From contig OX031065.1 of NCBI GenBank assembly GCA_943736015.1, positions 37,648,427-37,712,426 of the forward strand: a stretch of 64,000 nt of DNA, written 5' to 3'. The stretch is from Tridacna crocea. Its lineage: Eukaryota > Mollusca > Bivalvia > Cardiida > Cardiidae. Positions 31,240-42,022 of this stretch are shown here, piece after piece. Both the position numbers and the translations under genes were made by a program. Position 1 is the first letter of the stretch, and each line of letters begins with the position of its first letter. The notes beneath the pieces were generated by a model. That model searched no databases, was not told the origin of the DNA, and worked only from the letters and a program-made list of their open reading frames with translations.

Positions 31240-31433
31240 TTAACCCTTTCGCAAACGGCAAATTTTCGGACCACACCAAAAAGATTCATGATTTTTCTAT
31301 ATGATAGGGTAGAAAACATTGTGGGAAAAGGAGAAAATGCTGGTTACCAGCATTTTCTCCTTTTCCCACAACGTTTTCAAAAGGATTCTATTCCTGACCC
31401 GTAAAAACTAGGCATTGTCTGGGAAAGGGTTAA
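31240..31433. mobile_element. P2 hairpin MITE, short form
   Basis: TTAACCCTTTCGCAAACGGC on the left, GTCTGGGAAAGGGTTAA on the right, perfect P1-type core. About 170 bp upstream of the SLC10 gene's longest open frame start. Resembles 60053-60280 with an internal deletion. Confidence 0.8.
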
Positions 31434-31444
31434 ATAGGTTATAA

Positions 31445-31695
31445 CAGAGCCGTGAAAAGGGGACTGTATGTATCTCCGTGTGAAAAGTATCTTTTCATTT
31501 CAGTCTCCGCAATTCGCGCAGGCTGACCTGGGCCGAATACTATTGGTCAATTTTCTGTTTGTCGAAGGAAAAATCTACCTCATGATTGAGTCTGTTATTG
31601 AAAAAAAAAGGTTCCTATAGACCCATGATTATGGGATGACTTGGGTCGGTGCCGTGTACGACGGTAATGCATTAAGCCCCCTTTTGTCAGAGCAC
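31445..31695. mobile_element. F6 element, near full length
   Basis: AGAGCCGTGAAAAGGGGAC on the left and ATGCATTAAGCCCCC then TTTTGTCAGAGCACGCC on the right form inverted ends. The interior includes GCAGGCTGACCTGGGCC and GGTCAATTTTCTG, which recur at 44400, 53880 and 63420. Confidence 0.6.
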
Positions 31696-31722
31696 GCCTT
31701 AATTATATTATACATCACGGGG

Positions 31723-32156
31723 TTAACTCATTTACAAAACGGGATATAATTATAGGCTGGTCCAAACTGAAAGCATTTGCAGGCGACAAAATCAATGTGA
31801 CCTAAAAATTTAAATTTGGTTTGGGGAGAAATTTGGTTTGGGTAGAAAACATTGTTGGAAAACGAGAAAATGCCGGTTTTCAAAAGGCTTCTTTCTCAGG
31901 GCCGTCAAAGAGTAGGCCTGGCGTATATTTTGTGAAAGTACGTTTTGGGAAAAAGAATAGAAGAAGAACAAGATAAAAGTGGATGCTTAATTGTCTTGGC
32001 ATTGGGGTCCCGTTATGAAATGTTATATGTGATAATGAATGATCAAATGAGTTTTAGAACCGTAACATCTTTACCAGCATTTTCTCCTTTTTCCACAATG
32101 TTTTTAAAAGGCTTCTTTCCTAGAAGTGTGAAAAGTCATTTTGCAGTAAGGGGTTA
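31723..32156. mobile_element. composite reverse P1 element with damaged core
   Basis: TTAACTCATTTACAAAACGG to GAGAAAATGCCGG joins directly to TTTTCAAAAGGCTTCTTTC. A second right half (CCAGCATTTTCTCC to GTAAGGGGTTAA) follows after about 130 bp of unrelated sequence. Confidence 0.6.
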
Positions 32157-32454
32157 AAGTGGACTTTCGAGAGGAAAGTCAAACCCAAGTTTTGTTATTT
32201 CAAGGGGAATGGGGGAGGGGGGGTAACTCTTTGTGGGACAGGGTAGATTCAAAATCAACCTGCACGTTCCATATAGTCTGATCTGAGTCTCAGTAAATCG
32301 TCCGCTAAAGGTCTGTGAGTCGAGCTTAGCAGCCTGGGGTTTAAAAAAGGCAAACTCATTAATTCGTAAAGAAATCTTCTTTATTGTAAACTTTGGTTTG
32401 AAAAGAGGGAGGGAGGGAGACAATAAAGTCTAAAGAGAGCTACTCAGAAAGAGA

Positions 32455-32600
32455 GAATGAGACAGACAGACAGACAGACAGAGAGAAGAGAGAGAGCGAG
32501 AAAGAGAGAGCGAGAGACAGACAGACAGACAGAGACACAGAGAGACAGATAGATAGACAGACAGAGAGACAGACAGACAAAGAGAGAAAGCTAGAGAGAG
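32455..32600. repeat. (GACA)n/(GA)n microsatellite
   Basis: About 145 bp of GACAGACAGACA and GAGAGA runs, interspersed. Confidence 0.9.
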
Positions 32601-32647
32601 GGGGTATATACAAAAAATATATGAGCCTTACTCGGTGAAAAAGGAGG

Positions 32648-32745
32648 CTTTACTCTTTACCACACAATTCCGAGTTTTATCGCCTCCCCTAGGAAAAATA
32701 CTTTTTAAAACATCGTGAAGAGAATTAATAAAATGCTGTTTACCA
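32648..32745. mobile_element. left half of a forward P1 MITE
   Basis: TTTACTCTTTACCACACAATTCC to AAAATGCTGTTTACCA, then lost. Confidence 0.5.
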
Positions 32746-33108
32746 CTGAGATATATTAAGCCCCATTTTCCTAGAGCGTGGCTCAAAAATGGCCCAATAA
32801 ACTTGCTTCCAAATGAGTTTTGACAACGTACTTAGAAATTTGAACACGTGACTCATTACCTTAAAATTATAGTAGCAGCCAGACATGGAAATCTTTTATG
32901 AAATAAGAGCAATTTCTCCTTTTCCAAACATGCTTTCCGTGACATTCGATAAAAAGACTTTGCAGTCATTCAAATGATTCTTTTCAGGGTCACTTTTCCC
33001 CAGTAAAGTTCTTTGTGTCCAAACTTAGCTTGTATGGTATTTAGTCACTGACATTATGTGAAATATTTGTAACCAAGTGAATCATGATAACGGCACTTGA
33101 AAGATATT

Positions 33109-33340
33109 TAACCCTTTACCACCCAATGACGATTCTTGACGATCCTAAAAGAGAAGGCTTTAGAAAACATTGTGGGAAAAAGAGAAAATGCTGGTAACCA
33201 GCATTTTCTCCTTTTCCCACAATGTTTTCTACCATTCCCATAACAAATTTTAACTTTTCAGTCACATTCATTTTGTCGTCTGCAAATTAATGCTCTCAAT
33301 TTGGACCAGTCCAAAACTTTGACGTTTGGTAAAGAGTTAA
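33109..33340. mobile_element. P1 hairpin MITE, forward orientation
   Basis: TTAACCCTTTACCACCCAATG on the left, GACGTTTGGTAAAGAGTTAA on the right, intact core. Its right TTAA is the left TTAA of the adjoining P4 copy. Confidence 0.85.
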
Positions 33341-33545
33341 CCCTTATCCTGCTAACTGTTCAAATAAAACTTTCAAACCTACAGCAAATATCCAAATTTT
33401 GTTATTTTAGTTAATCCTTTGAGGATCCTAGATCCCTAAAAGACATCGTAGATCAAAGATCAGTCTGCAAGTTCTATGCAGCCTGATCTTGATCTATGAC
33501 GTCCGCAAAAGGCACTTCAGTCGCTCTTAGCAGTGTGCAAGTTAA
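33337..33545. mobile_element. P4 hairpin MITE
   Basis: TTAACCCTTATCCTGCTAAC on the left, AGCAGTGTGCAAGTTAA on the right. Core AAGATCAGTCTGCAAGTTC facing ATGCAGCCTGATCTTG. Confidence 0.75.
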
Positions 33546-33734
33546 TACATAAAATTTTCAAAACTAACCCTGCATGTTATCACTGGGTGGACCCTTTTCG
33601 CGAAACGGTGATTGTTCACCGTTCGGTGATGCTGGAATTCAACCCTTCGAGCAGCGAAATTAAACCTATCAGACATTTTCATTCTAGAAGTAGGACCCAA
33701 ATAGCTTCAATTTCATAGTTGCTTTTTGTCTATT

Positions 33735-33858
33735 TAAAGTGATTTAGCACAGCGGGCAGTTTAGATAAAGATTAGACAGCACGTTTTGTGCAGCCTGATC
33801 TTAATCTACAGTGGCTGCAAAGGTCTTCTCTAAACGTGAAAGGCATTTTAGGAGTTAA
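33735..33858. mobile_element. P4 right-half fragment
   Basis: AGATTAGACAGCACGTTTTG facing TGCAGCCTGATCTTAATC, then GGCTGCAAAGGTC and GGAGTTAA. Confidence 0.5.
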
Positions 33859-34230
33859 CCTGTTGTTGAACTTCCGTGTCCGACTTTCATAGTACCCTTG
33901 ATTTTGATTGGCTAACACGCAATATTGCGTCATCAAAGTTTGGACACACTCTTCATGGTCGATACAAAGAGCCTATTAAGATAAAGTTAATCTAACATCT
34001 TTTACCCGACATATTTTGATGTAAGAAATTTTGTACTGTGGTGAAGGTTAAATGTCATGTGTGAGACTGTTTTCTTTAACCAATCATGCCGTTATTAGTC
34101 AAAATTTTGAGTTTCTAACCAGAAATGCGCGCGACTCTTTGACCACCCAAGATAGAGAGTACCTTATTTTCTCCATTCTCGTTGACCCAGTTTCAATTCA
34201 TTCCGTAATGCATGGAGAGTAAAGTAATGC

Positions 34231-34458
34231 TTAACCCTTTCCCAAACGACAAATTTTTGGACTAGACCAAATTGAAAGCATTCGCAGACGACAAATTAAA
34301 GGTGGCTCAAACATTGGAATTTGTTCTGGGAAGGGTAGAAAACACTGTGGGAAAAGGAGAAAATGCTGGTTACCAGCATTTTCTCCTTTTCCTACAGTGT
34401 TTTCAAAAGGCTTCTTTCTCAGGGGCGTCAAAAGTAGGGATTGAGTGGTAATGGGTTA
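34231..34458. mobile_element. P2/P1 chimeric hairpin MITE
   Basis: The left end is P2-type (TTAACCCTTTCCCAAACGAC, GGACTAGACCAAATTG) and the right end P1-type (GGGATTGAGTGGTAATGGG then TTAA). Core intact. Confidence 0.8.
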
Positions 34459-34741
34459 AACCTGGGTTCTGACGATGATTTTCTGCAATGAGCACGTATC
34501 CTACAGACTAATTCGACACGCTTTCAATTTGGACAAGTTGAAAATCTTGTCGTTTGGAAAAGAGTCAAATCAATAAGATCCATTTTGTTTGATTGGACAC
34601 GCAGACAATTTACAAAAAGGCAAAAAGTTTCGACCAATTGTCAGGCAGTGTTGACAGTGCAGTCTGACTCATTTGACTCCCAGTTCTACAGGCTATGACC
34701 TTACAAACAAAGTCCGTAACAAAGAAAGACATTAGCAAATG

Positions 34742-34846
34742 CATAGCAGAAATGCAGGGACCAGGCAGGATTCGAACCTGGAACGCCCGGATGAGAGGAC
34801 AATACCATAACCACTGAGCTGAAGAGAATTCCCCCTGACGCAGTTG
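34742..34846 (-). mobile_element. tRNA-like sequence (SINE head or tRNA pseudogene)
   Basis: Minus strand reads CAGCTCAGTGGTTATGG (A box and D arm), a loop with CTCTCAT, and CAGGTTCGAATCCTG (B box and T arm). GTCCCTG at the 3' side can pair with CAGGGGG at the 5' side. Mismatches in the anticodon stem argue against a working tRNA. Confidence 0.5.
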
Positions 34847-34859
34847 TAGGGTATTGTCT

Positions 34860-35067
34860 TTAACCCTTTTCCAAACGACAAAATTTTGGACTAGATCAAA
34901 TTGAAAGCATTTGCAGACGACAATTCAACTCTTGCTGAAAAGATGATTTCTGTCTATGATATGGTAGAAAACATTGTGGGAAAAGGAGAAAATGCTGTTC
35001 ACCAGCATTTTCTCCTTTTCCCACAATGTTTTCAAAAGGCTACTATTCCAGACAAGGGAAAGGGTTA
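34860..35067. mobile_element. P2 hairpin MITE
   Basis: TTAACCCTTTTCCAAACGAC on the left, GACAAGGGAAAGGGTTAA on the right. Core GCTGTTCACCAGC. Confidence 0.8.
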
Positions 35068-35243
35068 AACATGGATGAAGCCATGCATGAAGGAGTGGTC
35101 TCCCGTAAGAATGACTGCTAAATTACTACAAACATCACCTTTCAACAATATGCAAAAAGATAAGATAAAATGATGCAATTGCTTGCATAGTTATGCGCAG
35201 TTTTCATCATTTCTCTGCATAATGAACCACATCAACCCATCAG

Positions 35244-36118
35244 ATGGTTCCCCAATACATTGCAGACTTGATTCCGCCACTTATAGCAGACACAACGCAA
35301 TATGCTCTTAGAAACATTACTGATTTAAGAAACATATCTACTCGCACTACAATTTCTCAAAAATCTTGTATCCCTTCTTCAATATATATTTGGAACAATT
35401 TAAATGAAAACCAGAAGAATGTTTATTCGTTTTCGACTTTTAAAAAATTAATTTCAAGTAGGTTCCCAATAACCCCTGTCCCCGCCTATTACCTTGAAGG
35501 CAATCGTTTCTTATCAGTTATGCATGCCCGGATTAGGAATAAATGCAGTGGACTAAATAGTGATTTGTTTCATAATTATCTTCGTAACAGTCAGCTTTGC
35601 ACGTGCTCGGTAGAATCTGAAGACGCCGAACACTATTTTTTCAGATGCAATCTTTTTGTTATCCAAAGACTGCACTTATTTAATTCTATTCAGCACCTTA
35701 ATCCATTGAATGTAGATGATCTTCTTTTTGGCAAACCATCCCTAGCAGATCGAGAAAATTCAGAATTATTTGTATCAGTCCAGGAGTATATTCAACAAAC
35801 TGGCCGATTTACTTGATACAAGCATACTTTCGTATGCTCTGATTTTTACTTTTGACTATAGTGAGCAAATGGACAAAATCTCTGTCTGTCTGTCTGTTTG
35901 TATGTCTGTCGTTCTGACTCTCAGTCTGTCTGTTTATCTGCCTGTCTATCTGTCTGTCTCACCTTCTCTCTATATCTCTTTCTTGTGTATTATAATTAGT
36001 TGTGGAACACTTGTAAATTCATTATATTGTAGGGGGAGGGTCGATTTCTAAGTTGTTATAACTTGTGACCCAACCCCATTTCCATGTAAATTTGAGGGAA
36101 AATAAATATGGTTAAACT
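35244..36118 (+). mobile_element. 3' end of a truncated non-LTR retrotransposon (LINE)
   Basis: The 190-codon open frame at 35244-35816 resembles the C-terminal end of LINE reverse-transcriptase polyproteins: PSSIYIWNNL, HARIRNKCSGLNSDL, then a Cys/His pattern C-x-C-x8-H-x4-C in the CTCSVESEDAEHYFFRC region. The catalytic YxDD core and endonuclease are absent, so this is a 5'-truncated copy. The 3' UTR has CTGT repeats (35880-35965) and ends in AATAAATATGGTTAAACTAA. It cannot move on its own. Confidence 0.7.
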
Positions 36119-36119
36119 A

Positions 36120-36600
36120 AACTATGAACCACAAAAGACTCACAAAAGACTCAAGATTCAAATTTCGCCGTCTACCTGCTCACAGGGACATTTTTACTGT
36201 GATTTACAGAAAATTAATGATGTAACGAAAAGACGAAATATCTCCCTTTCTGCTGTTTTAAGAATGAGCGTGGTTGTATCGTACTTTACTTGCGCTTTCG
36301 CTCGTATCATACGCGATAAATATTGACTGATATTGCATATAAAGAAAACATATAAACAAAACAAGTATGCCCTACACCTGTGTTAGATGTACTTATACAG
36401 CCCATGTCTGTCATTTGAAACGATAAAAAATGCCTGCACTTAGATACCTGCTAAATTCATGAACTTTGGGTTAACAAACTTTATGAAAGGTATGTAATAT
36501 CAGCACATAAGACCAAAAGTATGCGTGCCCCGTGCATTCTGATCTCGGTCTACATTGTGTAAAAAAAAGTGCAATTGGCATCGAAAGGGGTTGACATACT
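36120..36600. other. no gene recognised
   Basis: Unique-looking AT-rich sequence between the LINE tail and a worn P element. No convincing ORF, tRNA or repeat seen. Confidence 0.4.
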
Positions 36601-36868
36601 GTACTAAAAAACAAACGATTTTCCGATCGAAGTCTTAAAAGATGGAACGAGTTTCTTGTAACCCGTGACCAAATAAGCAATGTTTTACGATATGAGGATG
36701 AATGTGTGAAAACGTCGTGAGAGAAGAAGAAATCACTGGTCACATTCTTTTCCTGTGACGTTTTATTCTCTCTGATAGAGACTCTCATCATCTGGGTCGT
36801 ATTCCATTAGTCGTCTGCAACTGCTTTCCAAATTAAGCGAGTCTAGAGTTTTGCTTTTTGGAACAGAG
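36600..36868. mobile_element. very degenerate P element
   Basis: GTCGTCTGCAACTGCTTTCC and GAGTCTAGAGTTTTGC mark a right half, and AAATCACTGGTCACATTC a possible core. Confidence 0.35.
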
Positions 36869-37088
36869 TTAGCTCTTTACCGATTCCTTCACCCTGGTGA
36901 AAAAGGCTTTTGAAAATTTTGTGGGAACAGGAAAATGCTGGTAACCAGCATTTCTCCTTTTCACACGATGTTTTTCACCTTGTAAAAGACAACATTCATT
37001 TTATTTGAAATGCATTCATTGTGTTATCTGCAAATACTTCGAATTTAGTTGAGTACAAACTTTTGTCGACTGCATGGTAAGGGACTAA
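36869..37088. mobile_element. diverged forward P1 MITE
   Basis: GTTAGCTCTTTACCGATTCC on the left, GCATGGTAAGGGACTAA on the right. Core GGAAAATGCTGGTAACCAGC is intact but short. Confidence 0.65.
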
Positions 37089-37344
37089 AGACTCAAATGG
37101 ACGAAGAGTAAGCCAAAGCGAACGAAAATCAGTTGTAATGTTACAAGTCAAATGTCGGGAGGCAGGATCAGAATTATTGCGGTGTTCCCTGAGTACTCAC
37201 TCTTTTATCCTTCGTATCCCTGCGATTTTTTTTAAGTCTCGTCCAAACTCGACATGTCGAATTAACTTTTTTTTAATCACGAGATTTTGTCTGCTGGAAT
37301 GCATATCCATTCGAATAAAGCGAAACTTGTCCCTTTGTACCGTC

Positions 37345-37521
37345 TTAACCCATTACCAAACGAGACTATTTTAGACTGGTCCAAATTGAAAGCATTTGCA
37401 GACAACAAAATTAAAGTGACTGAAAATTTGAAATTTGTTTTGTGAAGGGTAGAAAACACTGTTTTCTAAAGGCCTCTTTCTCAGGGGCGTCAAAAGTAGG
37501 GATTGTGTGGTAATGGGTTAA
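37345..37521. mobile_element. reverse P1 MITE precisely lacking the hairpin core
   Basis: A 177-bp copy with both TTAA ends and good arms. GGGTAGAAAACACTG runs straight into TTTTCTAAAGGCC, so the palindrome is missing and nothing else. Confidence 0.85.
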
Positions 37522-37524
37522 AGG

Positions 37525-38045
37525 CGCTATCATTACATCACTATTGCTCTTGCACTGTTAACAACTAAACTTTCTTAAACATTTGAATAGTCATAAACAT
37601 TTGCTTATTAAGAGTAATTTGATCATTTGCCACATTGTTTCATCGCAGTATTTACGACAAAAGGATTATTTTTCGAAGAGGGAGATGATAAATGGCATTT
37701 TCCTGAAATTATCATTTATTTACTTAAACTCTGGACAAGATAAAAACACTACCTGTGATGCAATTTATTGTACTCAAATAACCTAATCAATGTAATTCAT
37801 AGTTAGAAAAGTATTTAGGTCTCTGGCCCTACATACAACCATACACATAGTGACAATTCCCCACGAACAAAGGGGGGAAAAAACAGCAATTTTGGAATCG
37901 GTATGAATAAAGAGTTGTTGCTGATAGAGGTATTGTATCTGAAGGAGGAATTCTATACAACATGCTAGATTCCTACAAAACGCTCCAGAAATATCGACTG
38001 CAAAACTTCTAAGATCATTAGAGTCTATAAGACATGATAAAACGG
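37525..38045. other. no gene recognised
   Basis: Sequence without a recognisable repeat or reading frame of interest. Confidence 0.35.
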
Positions 38046-38046
38046 T

Positions 38047-38150
38047 GGTTAACCTATGATACATTTGAAATAATACCAGTTTGTCCTACTTGTACTGTTC
38101 AGTTGTTGGTCATGACCACATATTTTTTCAAATGTATCATAGGTTAACCA
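38047..38150. mobile_element. small TIR element, about 104 bp
   Basis: GGTTAACCTATGATACATTTG at the left is exactly inverted at the right (CAAATGTATCATAGGTTAACC), about 24 bp per arm. Confidence 0.6.
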
Positions 38151-38189
38151 TTATGAAACGCCTTCACTGTCTTACATGATGATTTTCAT

Positions 38190-38222
38190 CCTCGGATACC
38201 CCGGGGTCTCCCTTCTCCCTAT
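38190..38222. mobile_element. solo end of the Mutator-like element at 46512
   Basis: CATCCTCGGATACCCCGGGG then TCTCCCT matches the first 27 bases of the TIR at 46512. Confidence 0.6.
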
Positions 38223-38879
38223 CGCCCTCGTGGATTATTTATTGCGCCGCCTAACTCACAACTGTGGTTTATTGAACGATATACCACGATAGAAAGAAGA
38301 TTATTTCTTAAGTAACATATGGATATATAAACTTGATATTTTCTCGTCAGAGCCATCGGCTCCGAAAATATGAAGTTTCCTATCTGTGCATCTATACATG
38401 ATATATGATTTGTAATGAAATTTCATTTTCAGTATTAAAGACTTTATGTTCAATGAAGCTTTTTTACCTTCATACCAACACATAATAACTATATATAATG
38501 AGATTATATCTTTATATATGCATATGTTATTGTTCTATGTAACATTAATATTTATCGTGCTTATGTAGAGAGATTATGCAATTTCATGTATATAACACTG
38601 ATATACATTTATGTTCAATGATATTGTCCATATACATAAGCATTTAATCAAATAAGACAGGGCGTTCCATACATACTTGTTAATATATAAAAGATATTCG
38701 AGAGTTACTCTGTAATTCATCAACGGGATTAGCTCTGGTAGGACAAACCCAAAGTTTGTTTATGCATCCCGTCAAGGTAGGATGGGTTGGAAAGCTGTAA
38801 TCATCTTTGTCATCAAGGTCCTCTTTGCCCTTGTTTTCACTATCGGAGGCAAAGTTTTTACACTTCCGTATTGAAAACT

Positions 38880-39009
38880 TTCTCCATGCAAGAATTTAAA
38901 CCTAGCGCAACTGATAAAATTTGCCTTTAAAGGGGCAAAAAACATTGTGTGTAAACGGAGAGATTCATTTTCATCGTCGTTAACTTTGAAATGTGTAGTC
39001 AAGGGTTAA
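38880..39009. mobile_element. degenerate P fragment
   Basis: GGGGCAAAAAACATTGTGTG, a worn core, and GTGTAGTCAAGGGTTAA remain. Confidence 0.4.
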
Positions 39010-39031
39010 CTCTTTAACCGACGAACCCACT

Positions 39032-39242
39032 TTAACCCTTATTCAGTTAAATAACTAAAATGAAATTTCATATCAATAGTAAAAACCCAAATATTGATAT
39101 TTCTAAGTTATGTTATGGAGAATGATATCTCCTTATCGAACAGTGCAGATCCAAGATCAGACTGCACGTTCTGTGCAGTCTGATCTTGATCTACACTGTT
39201 GGCAGAACGTCAGCGTGTCGCGCTTAGCAGCCAAACGGTTAA
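39032..39242. mobile_element. P4 hairpin MITE, best copy
   Basis: TTAACCCTTATTCAGTTAAA on the left, TTAGCAGCCAAACGGTTAA on the right. Core GATCAGACTGCACGTTC faces GTGCAGTCTGATC, a near-perfect stem of 15 bp or more. Confidence 0.85.
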
Positions 39243-39287
39243 GGCTTGACCATATCGAAGCGTAAAAAGATGACAAATAAGCATAAA

Positions 39288-39442
39288 TTAACCTTTATCT
39301 ACCGAATAACCACAATGAAATTTTCAATTCGATAGTAAAAACCAAATATTGCTATTGCAAAGTTATGTATGTATATTGGGAATAACATCTCCCTATCGGA
39401 CATTGTAGATCAGTGAGTCACACTTAGCAGACAAAGGGTTAA
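39288..39442. mobile_element. P4 MITE lacking the hairpin core
   Basis: TTAACCTTTATCTACCG on the left, TTAGCAGACAAAGGGTTAA on the right. GACATTGTAGATC joins directly to AGTGAGTCACACTTAG. Confidence 0.75.
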
Positions 39443-39444
39443 GG

Positions 39445-39945
39445 GTGTTTTGCTCTCGAATGGGAAGAAAAAGTCCGCTTTTCAACAGCTTTCCTGTTGA
39501 CGATCGTACAAGTGCAGCATCATTTGGCAGCATTCTTACAGTACGAAACTCGGGGTCCTACTACTCGTCACAACTCGGCCGATTCCGTACCTACATCTAA
39601 CCTCGTCCGTATCAAGGAGATTTCCATTTCGAAATGCGAATCACGTGATTCTATATACATATATAGCGCACCACTGACAGTTGTTTAGCAACCCGACGAA
39701 ATTATTCACATCTGTCTATTTGTCGGTGAAAACTTCAATCGGAATCGATTAACCACGTTAAAAAATGAATGTACGAACTGTTTGTCAACTGAAATATTGT
39801 TAGAAAGATTATGACAAAACTGAAACTCAAGTTTTCTTTTGTAAGAGGAGCAATACAATTTTCAAAACTGTAAACCGGCGTATTTCCGGGCGATGAATGC
39901 ATCGATCTGACGCATATCATTCCACCAGTTTACAACCGAGGGATA
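39445..39945. other. no gene recognised
   Basis: No repeat identified and no ORF with a recognisable product. Confidence 0.35.
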
Positions 39946-39949
39946 TGAT

Positions 39950-40145
39950 GGCTTCCATCAGCAGAGATATGCCGAATGGAGATCCTAGTAAGTAGTCAAG
40001 TGTACGACTCGTAATCTGTAGGCCTCGAATTCGATCCTCACTGGAAGCGCTTGGTTTTCATGGGAGTGCCTGTGGGTAAGACATATCAAAGTCCCAGCTC
40101 AATACTGGTGAAACCAAGGACATAGATGATTATGTTGCCGGGATG
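39950..40145 (+). mobile_element. possible worn tRNA-derived SINE
   Basis: AGTCAAGTGTACGACTCGTAATC and a B-box-like CTCGAATTCGATCCTCAC suggest a tRNA-like head. The A box is poor and the body was not matched to the other copies. Confidence 0.35.
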
Positions 40146-40730
40146 TTTGAAATGATGATAAAGCGGACTTATTATAAGCATCATTCAATGAATTCAACTG
40201 ATCTCAGTTATCAATAAACAGGTTTATACTGCTGCTACGAGCTATTGTGAAGATTGTTTTCATTGGATAAGCTAGATTTGCTGGAAAGGCCAATGAAGGT
40301 GTCTTTGATATATCACGTCACTCTCTTGCACTACGGATTATTCCCATTTACCTCTGTAGTTCGCTCAGAAAGTAGTCCGTCATTTCTTAAACAATCGGCG
40401 TAATGATACCATTGTATACACTTAATTTCATCAGTTTGAATGCACCTATAATGTATCCAGAATCTCATTTCCTTTCTCTACTTTATTATGTTACACATGA
40501 AACAGTTAAACAGTAACAAAACGTGTTTTCCTTGGTTTTGCAAGGTTCTTATCATTTAGTCCATTGCAGAGATGAAATACTATGGCGAGAGTAACGAACG
40601 ACAACTCTGCTCGGCGATTCATATGTCTGGCAGAAATAGCCATAGGTTACCGGTAATGATGCCGTGTATTTTCTGAAATTTGTATTATAGGTATACAATG
40701 CGGACCAGCTCCTCTCTGCTATAGAAAGAT

Positions 40731-41079
40731 CGTTGTCTGCGCATGTCATATTCTTCCAAGATTCGACCTGTCTTATATGAGCCATCACTCTCCCCGATAT
40801 CAGGGAGCGTGTAATAATACGCGCTATAAAGTAGCAATGGAGAAAATGGCTGAATACGTTTGAGGAAAATCAGGCCTGTGTTTGCTCCAGATTTCTCCAA
40901 AATGCTGATCATAGCCGAGTGAATCGCGCCAGGTAGCGTTTTGTTGAGTAAAAGTTTATTTTAGTTTAAAATTCAAAGTAACTGTTGTCGCGTAGAAATG
41001 TGGTCCGGTCCTGTGTACCAAGGATGCCCAAATTAAATAGATGAGTATTTATAGAATGCCAACTAGCGGGAGATAATGA
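40731..41079 (+). repeat. arm A of a ~350-bp dispersed inverted pair (partner 50705-51061)
   Basis: CGTTGTCTGCGCATGTCATA to CTAGCGGGAGATAATG occurs in inverse orientation about 10 kb away. Landmarks include CTCTCCCCGATATC, GGAGAAAATGGC and GTGGTCCGGTCCTGTGTACC. Confidence 0.8.
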
Positions 41080-41362
41080 CAGAAAGACGAAACTGTTTGA
41101 TATTCATCTCTCCGTGCAAATTCAGCCGAATACATTATACTTTAAAGTGCTTGAATGGGTGACGGTTGCACGTTACGACTGTAAACGAATGTAGGTAGTT
41201 GACAAGCTATTATAAATCTGAAATTGAGTTTACATACGCATACAAAATCTCGCTTATAAACATGACTTTTGAACTGTGTAAGAAATCTCTATTCTAGATG
41301 AAAAAAACGGGCAATGCCCGCTTTCAGCGGCCTATACCGATCCGGGGATCATCCCTATACAC

Positions 41363-41645
41363 ACACTGGAGAGACCTTACGAACTTGTTCCTGGTCAACG
41401 TTACTGTCCCTGTCAATTTTACGTACCCGTTCGAGTAAAAAACATGGCTGCACCCACAAGATTACACAAGGTAAGCAGAAAAACATTCTTCTATAACAAC
41501 CAGATGAGTAGATGTGCTGTAGATGGTTGTCGCACGGAATTTCTGGGATGTTAGTGCATATTTCTGTATTGTTCCTTTGGTGGTTTGTTATTTGTTAAAG
41601 ACGTTTAATCCAACAAACTTCCGTCAGCGACAACGATTTCTGAAT
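41363..41645 (+). repeat. arm A of a ~285-bp inverted pair (partner 45012-45298)
   Basis: CACTGGAGAGACCTTACGAAC through ACGTTTAATCCAACAAAC and CGATTTCTGAATAA matches the reverse complement at 45012-45298. It contains a short open frame (GQRYCPCQFYVPVRVK) ending at an AAG-GTAAGC donor-like site in both copies. Confidence 0.8.
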
Positions 41646-42022
41646 AATCAACACCCGGAAGTCAGCAAAAAGCTTTTTTAAACATACAAACACAATAATC
41701 TGAAGTTTGTGTTGTGTCAAGTGAATCACATATGCTTTATTCACCACAGTTGAAAACAAAAAACTATACGACATCCATTAAAAAGCACTTTTTTCTCAAT
41801 TTTTGTAGGCAACGCACCACGCTCCAGAACACAATAAAACGATCCAGTTCCTGAATTGAAACAGAGAACGATATCATAATGTGATTGTGTAGGAGTTTGA
41901 TGATTTTTTCCCCTTTTTTTAATCAATATGCATAACTGTCTACTTGTCTATCTTTCAGGTTTTCTTTCCGTCAGGTTTATTATCCTTTTGATGCTTTTGA
42001 AATGAAATGCCATGATATAGAG

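Noticed and set aside
34742..34846. Functional tRNA gene on the minus strand
   Set aside because: A/B boxes are good but the anticodon stem is weak and the acceptor stem has mismatches, so SINE head or pseudogene is more likely.
35244..35816. Host gene of 190 codons
   Set aside because: The Cys/His pattern and HARIRNKCSGLNSDL segment fit the C-terminal end of a LINE polyprotein, and a LINE-like 3' tail follows.
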